NCBI GenBank assembly: GCA_905200315.1 | Contig: CAJKKA010000049.1 | Coordinates: 1 to 11,713, forward strand | From: an uncultured Clostridium sp. | GTDB taxonomy: Bacteria; Bacillota_A; Clostridia; TANB77; CAG-508 | DNA: 11,713 bases | Direction of reading: 5' to 3' | Shown: in pieces, positions 1 through 6,046 of the stretch | How the letters are laid out: every line of letters begins with the position of its first letter | Numbering within the stretch: position 1 is the first letter of the stretch | Translations under genes and position numbers: made by a program | The notes under the pieces: generated by a model | Told to the model about the DNA's origin: nothing | What the model saw: only the letters and a program-made list of their open reading frames with translations | Database searches by the model: none

Positions 1-1
1 G

Positions 2-988
2 AGAGAATCAAAAGAAAGAGGATTATATAATAAATTAGTAACGAACGGAATTTACTTATCAAAGAACGATAACGAATATGTAGAAGATATTTTAAATACA
101 CTTGATGAAATCAATTTATCTATTGATTCAATTGAAAATGATATCAATTTAGCATTAGGTAAAGAAAATAATCATTTAGATATTATAAAAAATCTTTTAG
201 AAAAAACTAAAAACAAGAATATAAAAGTAAGAATAAACACGGTTGTTAGCAGGCTTAATGTTGATAAATTAGATGAATTAGGAGAATTTTTAAATAACTA
301 TCAAATAGAAAAATGGAAATTTTTGAAGTTTATGCCTATTAGAGAAAGGGCAGAAAAAAATGAAAAACTATTTGAAATAGAAGAAAAAGAATTAGAAAAT
401 AGTGTAAAAAGATTAAGAAAATTTGAGAATATCAAAACTGTAGAATATAAAAAACAAAGTGAATTTGAAAAAAGTATAGTAATTGTTCCAAATGCAGATA
501 TAATTCAAACACAAAATGGAAAGGATCATTATTTTGGAAATGCTTTAAAAGAAGAAATAATAGATTTTGATAAAATATATTCAAATGGAAAAATTAGAAC
601 TTTAATTGCACATAATGATATAAATATAACAAACAAGATAGTTGATGCAATAAAAAAACTTGATTTTGTTGATATAGTTGGTACAGCAAAAGATGGAACA
701 GAAACATATCATAAAATTGTAGATTTAAAACCAGAAATGATATTTACAAAATATGCTATGGATAATATGAACGGATTAGATCTTGTAAAATCTTCAAAAG
801 AAAAATTAGAAAATAATATTCCTATATTCAATATGATAATAGATAATAAGGTACAAGAAAATGAAATAGATGAGATGTATGATATTATAGGAAGAAAGTT
901 AAATTCAGTAATATCAAGTTCAGATAACATAAGTAATAGTGTAGTGGATATTATTAATCAATATAATGATTATAAAAATAATAAATAA
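2..988 (+). CDS. Radical SAM protein with C-terminal degenerate receiver domain (5' end missing)
   Basis: The reading frame is open from base 2 to the stop at 986-988, giving 328 visible residues; the N-terminus, including any CxxxCxxC cluster motif, lies outside the window. The first ~185 visible residues match the later strands of a MoaA/viperin-like radical SAM barrel: TNGIYLS, LDEINLSIDS, INTVVSRLN, then KWKFLKFMPIRE, and a strand plus turn around SIVIVPNADI. From about residue 195 a CheY/Spo0A-like receiver fold follows (KIRTLIAHND, then VDIVGTAKDG, then KPEMIFTKYAMDNMNG). The position of the phospho-acceptor Asp is occupied by Lys (FTKYAM), and one of the two N-terminal acidic residues is replaced (AHND), so it is probably a pseudo-receiver that cannot be phosphorylated. 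Radical SAM membership is inferred from the C-terminal half only. It converges on a Spo0A-like gene. The substrate is unknown. Confidence 0.6.
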   Translation, partial: RESKERGLYNKLVTNGIYLSKNDNEYVEDILNTLDEINLSIDSIENDINLALGKENNHLDIIKNLLEKTKNKNIKVRINTVVSRLNVDKLDELGEFLNNYQIEKWKFLKFMPIRERAEKNEKLFEIEEKELENSVKRLRKFENIKTVEYKKQSEFEKSIVIVPNADIIQTQNGKDHYFGNALKEEIIDFDKIYSNGKIRTLIAHNDINITNKIVDAIKKLDFVDIVGTAKDGTETYHKIVDLKPEMIFTKYAMDNMNGLDLVKSSKEKLENNIPIFNMIIDNKVQENEIDEMYDIIGRKLNSVISSSDNISNSVVDIINQYNDYKNNK

Positions 989-1036
989 AAAATAACAGAT
1001 AAGTTTTTGATCATACTAAAACTTATCTGTTATTTT
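989..1036. terminator. Bidirectional intrinsic terminator, 19-bp perfect stem
   Basis: The arms 989-1007 and 1018-1036 are perfect reverse complements around a 10-nt loop (1008-1017). The stem starts with A-run and ends with T-run on both strands, so it can terminate both convergent genes. The right arm overlaps the stop codon of the minus-strand gene. Confidence 0.85.
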
Positions 1037-1734
1037 TTTGTGTTTTTCAAATAATATATGCTAATATCTAAAAATAATTTTGGGGTAACTTCTTCGCCTT
1101 TTGGAAAGAATTTATAAATTGCAAAAGGCAAATCTTCTTTATCTTTAAATTCATTTAAAGGCTTTAATGCAGTTCTAAAAGAAGAACGAATACCTTCACC
1201 GGTTGTTCCAAGTTCCTTGCCAACTGTATTAAATAAAGTGTTTAAATTGCCAAGTAAATTAGGCGAATTACAACATTTAATTAATGTTTTTCTAACACGA
1301 TTTGAAGGGCTACTTTCTAATGGAATATGTAACTTTAAAAATAGCCTATCAATTTTTCTTTCTAAAGTGTAATTAGACATTTCATATATAGCTTTTAAAA
1401 TATTTTTATAATCTGTAGGTTTTAAAAATATTTTATATATTTTAGACCAATTTGCAAGATTTAATAATTCAGCAGTAGAGTTATAAAGTAATATAGTATT
1501 ACATTTAAATTGTTCAGTATCATCTAATGAAAGCTCGTTGATTACATCACTATATTTTATATTTTTAAAACTGGTGTCCAATATAAAAAGGTCAGGTCTA
1601 AAATCATAATACTGTTTCAAAACAGAAACTTCATCACTAGTAATTTTAAAATCAATATTGTTATCTTGTGTAAGGTATTGGCAAAGTTGAGAATTTTGCT
1701 CAATATTTTGAATGACTGCAAGAATCTTTACCAT
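1030..1734 (-). CDS. Spo0A-like response regulator (receiver + Spo0A C-terminal DNA-binding domain)
   Basis: A 234-aa protein. Residues 1-115 form a receiver domain with the phospho-acceptor Asp at D53 (DLFILDTSF) and the conserved Lys-Pro at 105-106 (FLKPTD). The usual acidic pair after strand 1 is replaced by Gln-Asn (AVIQN), so Mg2+ binding and phosphorylation may be altered. Residues ~125-234 resemble the Spo0A DNA-binding domain, including LLGNLNTLFNTVGKELGTT and a recognition-helix region EGIRSSFRTAL. It is shorter than typical Spo0A (~265 aa) and divergent, so it is more likely a paralogue than the master sporulation regulator. Start: an upstream in-frame ATG at 1752 is possible, but AGGAG sits 8 nt before the ATG at 1734 (MVKILAV), which is preferred. 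A promoter with an extended -10 lies just upstream. Confidence 0.8.
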   Translation of the reverse strand: MVKILAVIQNIEQNSQLCQYLTQDNNIDFKITSDEVSVLKQYYDFRPDLFILDTSFKNIKYSDVINELSLDDTEQFKCNTILLYNSTAELLNLANWSKIYKIFLKPTDYKNILKAIYEMSNYTLERKIDRLFLKLHIPLESSPSNRVRKTLIKCCNSPNLLGNLNTLFNTVGKELGTTGEGIRSSFRTALKPLNEFKDKEDLPFAIYKFFPKGEEVTPKLFLDISIYYLKNTKK

Positions 1735-1769
1735 GATAACTTCTCCTAACAATTTTATAAATCAACAAT

Positions 1770-1798
1770 ATTATATCACTTAAATTATGTAAACACAA
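1770..1798 (-). promoter_or_regulatory. Extended -10 promoter for the Spo0A-like gene
   Basis: On the minus strand TATAAT (1775-1770) is preceded by TG one base upstream (TGATATAAT, a perfect extended -10). A weak -35 (TTGTGT, 1798-1793) lies 17 bp away. The predicted transcript start near 1763 leaves a leader of about 29 nt before the ATG at 1734. Confidence 0.65.
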
Positions 1799-1859
1799 TA
1801 TAAAATGGAAGATTTTTACAAATAAAACTAAAAATATAACTGATTAAGAATAATTTTAA

Positions 1860-1900
1860 CCATTTTTCGCCGTTTATTAGCCATTTATCGCCGTTTTTAC
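1860..1900. repeat. Tandem operator-like repeat, 21-bp period
   Basis: CCATTTTTCGCCGTTT at 1860-1875 is repeated as CCATTTATCGCCGTTT at 1881-1896, one mismatch in 16. The 21-bp period is two helical turns, so both copies face the same side of the DNA. Read on the minus strand each core is CGGCGA(A/T), one or two mismatches from the Spo0A box TGNCGAA. The second copy reaches the -35 of the plus-strand promoter candidate. Binding by the adjacent Spo0A-like protein is inference. Confidence 0.6.
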
Positions 1901-1926
1901 AATGGATTAATATTAATAAGTATAAT
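1896..1926 (+). promoter_or_regulatory. Candidate promoter for the small-gene operon
   Basis: TATAAT at 1921-1926 is a perfect -10. TTTACA at 1896-1901 (19-bp spacer) or TTACAA at 1897-1902 (18-bp spacer) could be the -35. The spacing is long and the leader to the first gene would be over 200 nt, so this is tentative. Confidence 0.4.
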
Positions 1927-2115
1927 CTCCAATAGGACAAATAGTCTTTAAGAGTTAGAAAAATAATACATTAGAAAAAATAATAAAGTACAAGAGATTT
2001 TTTATATCAATTAAAGATTATTTGTTAGGAGTGATAAAAATATGTAAAAGTAAACCATAAAGAATAAGAAAAAAGTAAATTAATATTTGTTTTTCTTTCT
2101 CTTTTAGATATTTGT

Positions 2116-2133
2116 CCAATTTTTAGAAATTGG
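2116..2133 (+). promoter_or_regulatory. Small hairpin overlapping the sigma-gene ribosome binding site
   Basis: CCAATTT (2116-2122) and AAATTGG (2127-2133) form a perfect 7-bp stem with a 4-nt loop. The last two Gs are also the first two bases of the GGAGAG Shine-Dalgarno (2132-2137), so the folded form would partly hide the site in mRNA. In DNA it could equally be an operator. Confidence 0.4.
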
Positions 2134-2144
2134 AGAGATAATAA

Positions 2145-2579
2145 ATGGAAAGAAAAAATTATTTACAAGAAGAATTATCAAAAGAAGAAAAATCATATTT
2201 AAAAAAGTTGATTATAAATGTTAGAAAAAAATACATAAAAAATAATTATGAATATTTAAACAGTAAAGAAATCAATTTGGATATTTGTGAGGATATGGAA
2301 AGTAGCAGTTTATTTGATGCTGTTCTTAATAAATGTGTCGATGAGTTAAAGTCCGCTCTTGAATTCGAGAGACTTTTTTGTGATGAAAAATTATATAATG
2401 TAGCGAAAGCATTGTCTGGAAAAGAAAAGATGGTGCTTTTTGCTTTATATAAAGAAGAAAAAAGTATAAAGCAAATAGCAAAAGAAATGAATGTAGAAAG
2501 AACAACAATATGGAGAATAAGAAATAAGGCACAAGAAAAGATTACAAAAAAATTACTAGGAGGAAAAAACAATGTTTAA
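2145..2579 (+). CDS. Sigma-70-like factor of a mobile element (region 4 HTH)
   Basis: A 144-aa protein. Residues ~85-140 resemble sigma-70 region 4: a helix (LSGKEKMVLFALYKEEKS) followed by a helix-turn-helix, IKQIAKEMNVERTTIWRIRN. The N-terminal part (LSKEEKSYLKKLIINVRKKY) is charged and helical and lacks a clear canonical region 2. Short sigma-like proteins of this kind, often annotated RNA polymerase sigma factor, are usual in clostridial integrative elements and prophages (compare Tn916 Orf7). It starts at the ATG 7 nt after GGAGAG. Its last 8 bases overlap the next gene, implying translational coupling. It probably controls expression of the element. Confidence 0.75.
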   Translation: MERKNYLQEELSKEEKSYLKKLIINVRKKYIKNNYEYLNSKEINLDICEDMESSSLFDAVLNKCVDELKSALEFERLFCDEKLYNVAKALSGKEKMVLFALYKEEKSIKQIAKEMNVERTTIWRIRNKAQEKITKKLLGGKNNV

Positions 2580-2742
2580 TAACTTTAATTTAGATGATGT
2601 AGAAATATTGAAAATTTTAGATGATTATAATCCACTAATTACAAGTATGAGTAGACTAAGGAATGGAATTGATGAAGACTTAATGCAAGAAATAAAATAT
2701 ATGATTTATAAAACTTTAACAAAAAATAGAAAAAAATTATAA
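2572..2742 (+). CDS. 56-aa sigma-region-2 / HTH_16-like partner protein
   Basis: A short gene with a strong AGGAGG (2558-2563) 8 nt before its ATG, inside the 3' end of the sigma-like gene (8-nt overlap). The protein has LKILDDYNPLITSMSR, then GIDEDLMQEIKYMIYKTL. The Y-x-PLI and (D)EDLxQEI pattern resembles both the start of sigma-70 region 2 and the small HTH_16 proteins encoded beside the sigma-like gene in Tn916-type elements. Together the two genes may form a two-piece sigma factor, as SigO and RsoA do in Bacillus subtilis; this last point is inference. Confidence 0.7.
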   Translation: MFNNFNLDDVEILKILDDYNPLITSMSRLRNGIDEDLMQEIKYMIYKTLTKNRKKL

Positions 2743-2799
2743 AAAATGCAACATCGAATAAAAAAAATAGGACTCCTAATATTAGAAGGAGGTAACAAT

Positions 2800-3087
2800 A
2801 TGGATGAAAAAGAAAATACAAATCAAGTTGCAGAAGTAAAGAATTTAAAAGAAACTAAAAATTTTAGTAAAACAAAAGATGTAATAAGCAAAAATAATTC
2901 TAAAACGGAAATAGAACTTATTACTGCTTATGCACAGTTGGCATTCCATACATTAAAAAATAGCAATACAGACATAACAGCCAAGTCAATAAAAGAAGAA
3001 GTAACAATGTTTTATGAAAAATTTGGAAATACAGAAGTAAAGAGATTAGCTAATATAATAATGAAAGAGAAAAAGGAGAAAAAATAA
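2800..3087 (+). CDS. Conserved-context hypothetical protein, 95 aa
   Basis: Not recognised. AAGGAGGT ends 6 nt before the ATG at 2800 and decides the start; the frame is open back to 2746 but that ATG has no ribosome binding site. The first ~45 residues are Lys/Asn/Glu-rich and probably disordered. The rest (IELITAYAQLAFHTLKNS, then KSIKEEVTMFYEKFGNTEVK) looks helical and soluble. No signal peptide or membrane segment. It lies in a tight same-strand run of small genes. Confidence 0.7.
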   Translation: MDEKENTNQVAEVKNLKETKNFSKTKDVISKNNSKTEIELITAYAQLAFHTLKNSNTDITAKSIKEEVTMFYEKFGNTEVKRLANIIMKEKKEKK

Positions 3088-3088
3088 A

Positions 3089-3247
3089 ATGCTAAAATAT
3101 TTGATTTTTTCTATAATCTCTTTCAGTTTAGGAATATTTGCTAGAGAGATCATAGAAATATTAGAAAGAAATAAAAGATATAAAACTGTAAAAAAATTAA
3201 GTGAACAAAATTTTAAAAAAGCAATGGAAGATTTAGAAATTAAATAG
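3089..3247 (+). CDS. Small membrane-anchored peptide, 52 aa
   Basis: Begins one base after the preceding stop, with AAGGAG 10 nt before the ATG. The N-terminus (MLKYLIFSIISFSLGIFA) is a single hydrophobic segment, followed by a charged tail (REIIEILERNKRYKTVKKLS) that should be cytoplasmic and helical. No family recognised. It is probably a real small gene because the ribosome binding site, spacing and operon position all fit. Confidence 0.6.
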   Translation: MLKYLIFSIISFSLGIFAREIIEILERNKRYKTVKKLSEQNFKKAMEDLEIK

Positions 3248-3322
3248 AGTTTTAATATAAGCTCTATTAGTTTCTTCATATTTAAAATTTGTTAGCAAAA
3301 AATCTACTAATTAGGAGTGTGT

Positions 3323-3745
3323 ATGAATAGACAAGAGGCGATAAAAAAATTATATTTTGAATGTAAATATAATCAAAAAGAAATTGCTGAAACATTAGAA
3401 ATTTCAAATAAATATGTCAGCAAGGTTTTGCTAGAAGATAGTAGATATAAAGAAGAAAAAGAAAAAAGAAAACTATTATCACAAAATAGGCATAGACAAA
3501 AAACAATTGACTATATAAAAAATAAAAGAAAATTAAATATGAATACTGAATATGAAAAATTAAAGCAAATGCATATACAGGCAAGTAGAGAATTATCTGG
3601 GGGAAAAAATATTAGCAATCGAGCATTTAGAAATTGGAATTCTTCTATTTATAAATATAATGATAAGACAAAATCATATTATTTGAAAAAGGGAATAGTA
3701 ACTGGTTTTGATGTGCCTAAAAAAATAAACTGGAAAAGTTATTAA
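3323..3745 (+). CDS. Helix-turn-helix DNA-binding protein, 140 aa
   Basis: Residues ~5-40 form a helix-turn-helix of the sigma-region-4/homeodomain-like type (EAIKKLYFECKYNQKEIAET, then LEISNKYVSKVL), like those that direct recombinases and small phage regulators. A basic stretch follows (KEKRKLLSQNRHRQKTIDYI), then a C-terminal region (AFRNWNSSIYKY) of unknown function. AGGAG (3313-3317) stands 5 nt before the ATG at 3323; an in-frame GTG at 3317 overlaps that site and is rejected. Two genes upstream of a serine recombinase, it may be a regulator or directionality factor; this is inference from position. Confidence 0.7.
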   Translation: MNRQEAIKKLYFECKYNQKEIAETLEISNKYVSKVLLEDSRYKEEKEKRKLLSQNRHRQKTIDYIKNKRKLNMNTEYEKLKQMHIQASRELSGGKNISNRAFRNWNSSIYKYNDKTKSYYLKKGIVTGFDVPKKINWKSY

Positions 3746-3759
3746 AGGAGGAACTTATA

Positions 3760-3924
3760 ATGCTTGTAAAAATATTAGTAAACAACACTAATAATAGTAA
3801 TGGCTATATAAAAGGTACAATAGAATTAAATCTTTTAAAAGAAGCATTAGAAAAAAATGTTATAACTGAAAATTCATATTATTATTTAAAAGATAAAATT
3901 ATAAAAGAATATAAAATTTTTTGA
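3760..3924 (+). CDS. Hypothetical small protein, 54 aa
   Basis: A strong AGGAGG (3746-3751), right after the previous stop, stands 8 nt before the ATG. The protein begins MLVKILVNNTNNSNGYIKGT, followed by a helix (ELNLLKEALEKN) and a Tyr-rich helix (NSYYYLKDKIIKEY). No family recognised. Small proteins in this position next to recombinases are sometimes excisionases, but no DNA-binding motif is evident here. Confidence 0.6.
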   Translation: MLVKILVNNTNNSNGYIKGTIELNLLKEALEKNVITENSYYYLKDKIIKEYKIF

Positions 3925-3930
3925 AATGAT

Positions 3931-3959
3931 TTGACTTAATATTACAACAGAGTTAACAT
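3931..3959 (+). promoter_or_regulatory. Promoter of the serine recombinase
   Basis: TTGACT (3931-3936), a 17-bp spacer, then TAACAT (3954-3959). The -35 is near consensus and the -10 matches 4 of 6. It implies the recombinase is transcribed separately from the small-gene run. Confidence 0.55.
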
Positions 3960-3984
3960 ATCAACTGGAAAATATATCAGTTGG
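3959..3984. repeat. Operator-like repeat between recombinase promoter and RBS
   Basis: TATCAACTGG (3959-3968) is repeated as TATCAGTTGG (3975-3984), 8 of 10 identical at a 16-bp period. The inner CAACTG and CAGTTG are also inverted repeats (3962-3967 and 3978-3983). The site overlaps the start of the transcript and lies just before TTAGGAG (3986-3992), a suitable place for repression. Confidence 0.4.
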
Positions 3985-3998
3985 GTTAGGAGATTGAT

Positions 3999-5798
3999 AT
4001 GCAAGTAAAAGTAATCAAGAAAATTGATGGAAAGTTAGACAGAAGGACAGGAAAAGTAATAACTGATAGATTAAGGGTATGTGCTTATTGTAGAGTAAGT
4101 ACAGGAGATGAAGAACAAATAAATAGTTATGAATCTCAAAAAAAATATTATGATGAAAAAATTAATTCTAATTCACTATGGGTATTTGCTGGAATTTATG
4201 CGGATGAGGCGATTACAGGCACATTAGATTATAAAAGAAATGAATTTATGAGAATGATCACAGACGCAATGGAAGGAAAGTTTGATGTTATAATAACAAA
4301 GTCTATTTCAAGATTTGCTCGTAATACACTTGATACATTAAAATATGTAAGAAAATTGAAAGAGAGAAAGATAGCAGTAATATTTGAAAAAGAGAATATA
4401 AATACATTAGAAATGTCTGGAGAGTTTTTACTTACAATATTAAGTTCAATTGCTCAACAAGAAAGTGAAAGTATTTCAGGAAATGTTAAGTTAGGATTAA
4501 AAATGAAAAAAGAAAGGGGGGAAATTGTAGGATTTAAACATTGCTTGGGATATGATTATGATAAAGATAGCCATGAAATTAAAATACAACAAGATGAGGC
4601 AGAAATTGTAAGACAAATTTTTAATAGATATTGTGAGGGAGCAGGTTCTACAATTATAGCAAGAGAACTTACTGAAGCTGGATTTATTCCACCTAAAGGT
4701 GGAGAAAAATGGGCAGAGTCAACAATTAGAGGAATTATAAAAAATGAAAAATACAAAGGCGATGTACTACAAGGAAAGACATTTACAATAGACCCAATTA
4801 CTCATAAAAGAATGGTTAATAAGGGCGAAGAAGATAAATATTATATAGAAAATAATCATGAAGCAATAGTATCAGCTGAAACATATGAAAAAGCACAAAA
4901 GATATTAGAAAAAAGATCCGGAGCAGTTGAAACTGGAAGAAGAAAAGGAAATTACAGTAGAAAATATACATTTAGCAGCAGAATTTTTTGTGGTTTTTGT
5001 GGTAGTGTATTTGTAAGAAGAAATTTATATAAAAATACAAAACATGAAACAAAAGTATGGCAGTGTATGAACTATGTAAAAAATGGTAAAAAATTTTGTC
5101 CTGAAACAAAAGCAATAAGAGAAAAAGTAATTGAAGATTGTTTTATCGAAGCTTATGAGCTGTTGTGCCAAGATAACAAAGAAGTAATAAATAACTTTTT
5201 AAATAGAATAGATGGCTTTTTAAGAGAAAATAACACAAAAAGTATATTACAAAAATTAGAAGTAAAAAAGCAGGGGATTGAAAATAAGATAAATTCATTG
5301 ATAAATTTAATGATTGATGGTACAATAGACAAGGAAACATTTAATAAAAAGAAAATAGAATTAAATAAGAAGATTAAAAAGATTGAAAAAGATCAAGAAC
5401 TATTCAAATGCCAACTTGACGATGAGAATAGTTTTGATTTTGGTGTTGAAAAAATTAGAAAAGTGTTTGATAAAGAAGCAAAAGATATTAGAGTGTTTGA
5501 TAAGGATATATTCGAAGCATTAATTTATAAGGTCGTTATAGGCGATTATGACTCAAATGGAAATAAAGATCCATATGTAATAAGATTTATAGTAAAAAGT
5601 GGAATCGAAAATGTCAAAGACAAAATTGAAAGCAAGGTTATTGAAAATATATTAAATAAAGAAAATCTTATTTTGGATTTTTATAGTTGGCAAAATTATG
5701 TGTCTTTTGAAAAGCAAGCTGATGGAAGTTTAAGGAAAAAATTAGAAACTAAAATTAGAGTTAAGGTAGAACTAAACTCTGACAATACCACTCAATAG
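3999..5798 (+). CDS. Large serine recombinase (site-specific integrase)
   Basis: A 599-aa cytoplasmic enzyme that would integrate and excise the element by a serine-linked strand exchange between att sites. An N-terminal resolvase domain (~residues 25-165) carries the catalytic Ser34 in AYCRVST and the Arg residues R105 and R108 of KSISRFARNT. A recombinase domain (~175-300) includes LGYDYDKDSHEIKIQQDEAE and STIRGIIKNEKYKGD. A zinc ribbon has Cys331, Cys334, Cys356 and Cys367. A Lys/Glu-rich coiled coil (~390-475) and a C-terminal tail follow. Length and architecture match TndX/TnpX-like clostridial recombinases and it looks intact. The start has TTAGGAG 6 nt upstream. Such genes usually sit at one end of an integrative element or prophage, so an att site is expected near 3' of it or beyond the small-gene run. 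Confidence 0.93.
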   Translation: MQVKVIKKIDGKLDRRTGKVITDRLRVCAYCRVSTGDEEQINSYESQKKYYDEKINSNSLWVFAGIYADEAITGTLDYKRNEFMRMITDAMEGKFDVIITKSISRFARNTLDTLKYVRKLKERKIAVIFEKENINTLEMSGEFLLTILSSIAQQESESISGNVKLGLKMKKERGEIVGFKHCLGYDYDKDSHEIKIQQDEAEIVRQIFNRYCEGAGSTIIARELTEAGFIPPKGGEKWAESTIRGIIKNEKYKGDVLQGKTFTIDPITHKRMVNKGEEDKYYIENNHEAIVSAETYEKAQKILEKRSGAVETGRRKGNYSRKYTFSSRIFCGFCGSVFVRRNLYKNTKHETKVWQCMNYVKNGKKFCPETKAIREKVIEDCFIEAYELLCQDNKEVINNFLNRIDGFLRENNTKSILQKLEVKKQGIENKINSLINLMIDGTIDKETFNKKKIELNKKIKKIEKDQELFKCQLDDENSFDFGVEKIRKVFDKEAKDIRVFDKDIFEALIYKVVIGDYDSNGNKDPYVIRFIVKSGIENVKDKIESKVIENILNKENLILDFYSWQNYVSFEKQADGSLRKKLETKIRVKVELNSDNTTQ

Positions 5799-5845
5799 TG
5801 AATATGCAACTTTAAAAAATCATTGCAACCATCGATATACATGGA

Positions 5846-5879
5846 ACGTTGAATGCGTTTCGGTGCTATATCTAAAATA
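5846..5879 (+). repeat. 34-bp intergenic repeat, copy A
   Basis: First of three gap-free 34-bp copies; 21 of 34 positions are identical in all three. It starts ACGTTGAATG and ends TCTAAAATA. GGAACG and CGTTTC can pair around a TTGAATG loop. It also holds TTGAAT (5849-5854), an 18-bp spacer and TAAAAT (5873-5878), a plausible promoter. It lies 168 bp before the twitch radical SAM gene. Confidence 0.7.
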
Positions 5880-5903
5880 AATCCTGTAATACTTGAATTT
5901 ACA

Positions 5904-6026
5904 ATGAAAGAAAAAATATTTAAAAACAGCTCTAAAAACAAAATAGGAGCAAAAAACTCAAAATTTAAAGATGTTTTAGTAAAATTTATGTTCAACCTAG
6001 AATATGGGAACATATGCAAATACTAA
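5904..6026 (+). CDS. Possible small ORF (40 aa) ahead of the radical SAM gene
   Basis: The frame reads MKEKIFKNSSKNKIG through to NLEYGNICKY and stops 20 bp before the radical SAM start. It is Lys/Asn-rich with one Cys near the C-terminus. The frame is open back to an ATG at 5853 inside repeat copy A, which would give 57 aa. No good Shine-Dalgarno is seen for either start, so this may be a chance ORF. It is listed because radical SAM enzymes with extra clusters often modify a peptide encoded directly upstream. Confidence 0.25.
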   Translation: MKEKIFKNSSKNKIGAKNSKFKDVLVKFMFNLEYGNICKY

Positions 6027-6046
6027 ATAAAAAAGAAGGAATATTT

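Larger units (their letters stand above)
1753..2144. other. Divergent intergenic regulatory region, no gene seen
   Basis: This gene-less stretch separates the minus-strand Spo0A-like gene from the plus-strand small-gene operon. Besides the features listed separately, it holds a 9-bp inverted repeat, GGACAAATA at 1935-1943 and TATTTGTCC at 2109-2117, and two further TATTTGT copies at 2019-2025 and 2084-2090. An AGGAG at 2027-2031 is followed 10 nt later by ATG TAA (2042-2047), a start-stop unit that may be a minimal leader ORF or the stump of a lost gene. A T/C-rich tract occupies 2089-2105. Confidence 0.5.
2145..5798 (+). mobile_element. Integrase/regulatory module of an integrative element (ends not defined)
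   Basis: The sigma-like gene, its 56-aa partner, several small genes and the large serine recombinase form the layout found at the integrase end of clostridial integrative elements. No relaxase, FtsK-like coupling protein, replication or phage structural gene is visible. It is therefore the edge of a larger element, a decayed remnant, or a minimal element carrying the downstream genes. I could not identify a convincing att direct repeat; the bounds given are just those of the genes. Confidence 0.5.

Noticed and set aside
1935..2117. The GGACAAATA/TATTTGTCC inverted repeat as element ends or att site.
   Set aside because: Only 9 bp, both copies lie within one intergenic region, and no matching copy was found on the other side of the recombinase.
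3245..3264. TAGAG/CTCTA hairpin after the 52-aa gene as a terminator.
   Set aside because: Only 5 bp of stem, a long loop and no T-run; the next gene starts soon after and the run probably continues.
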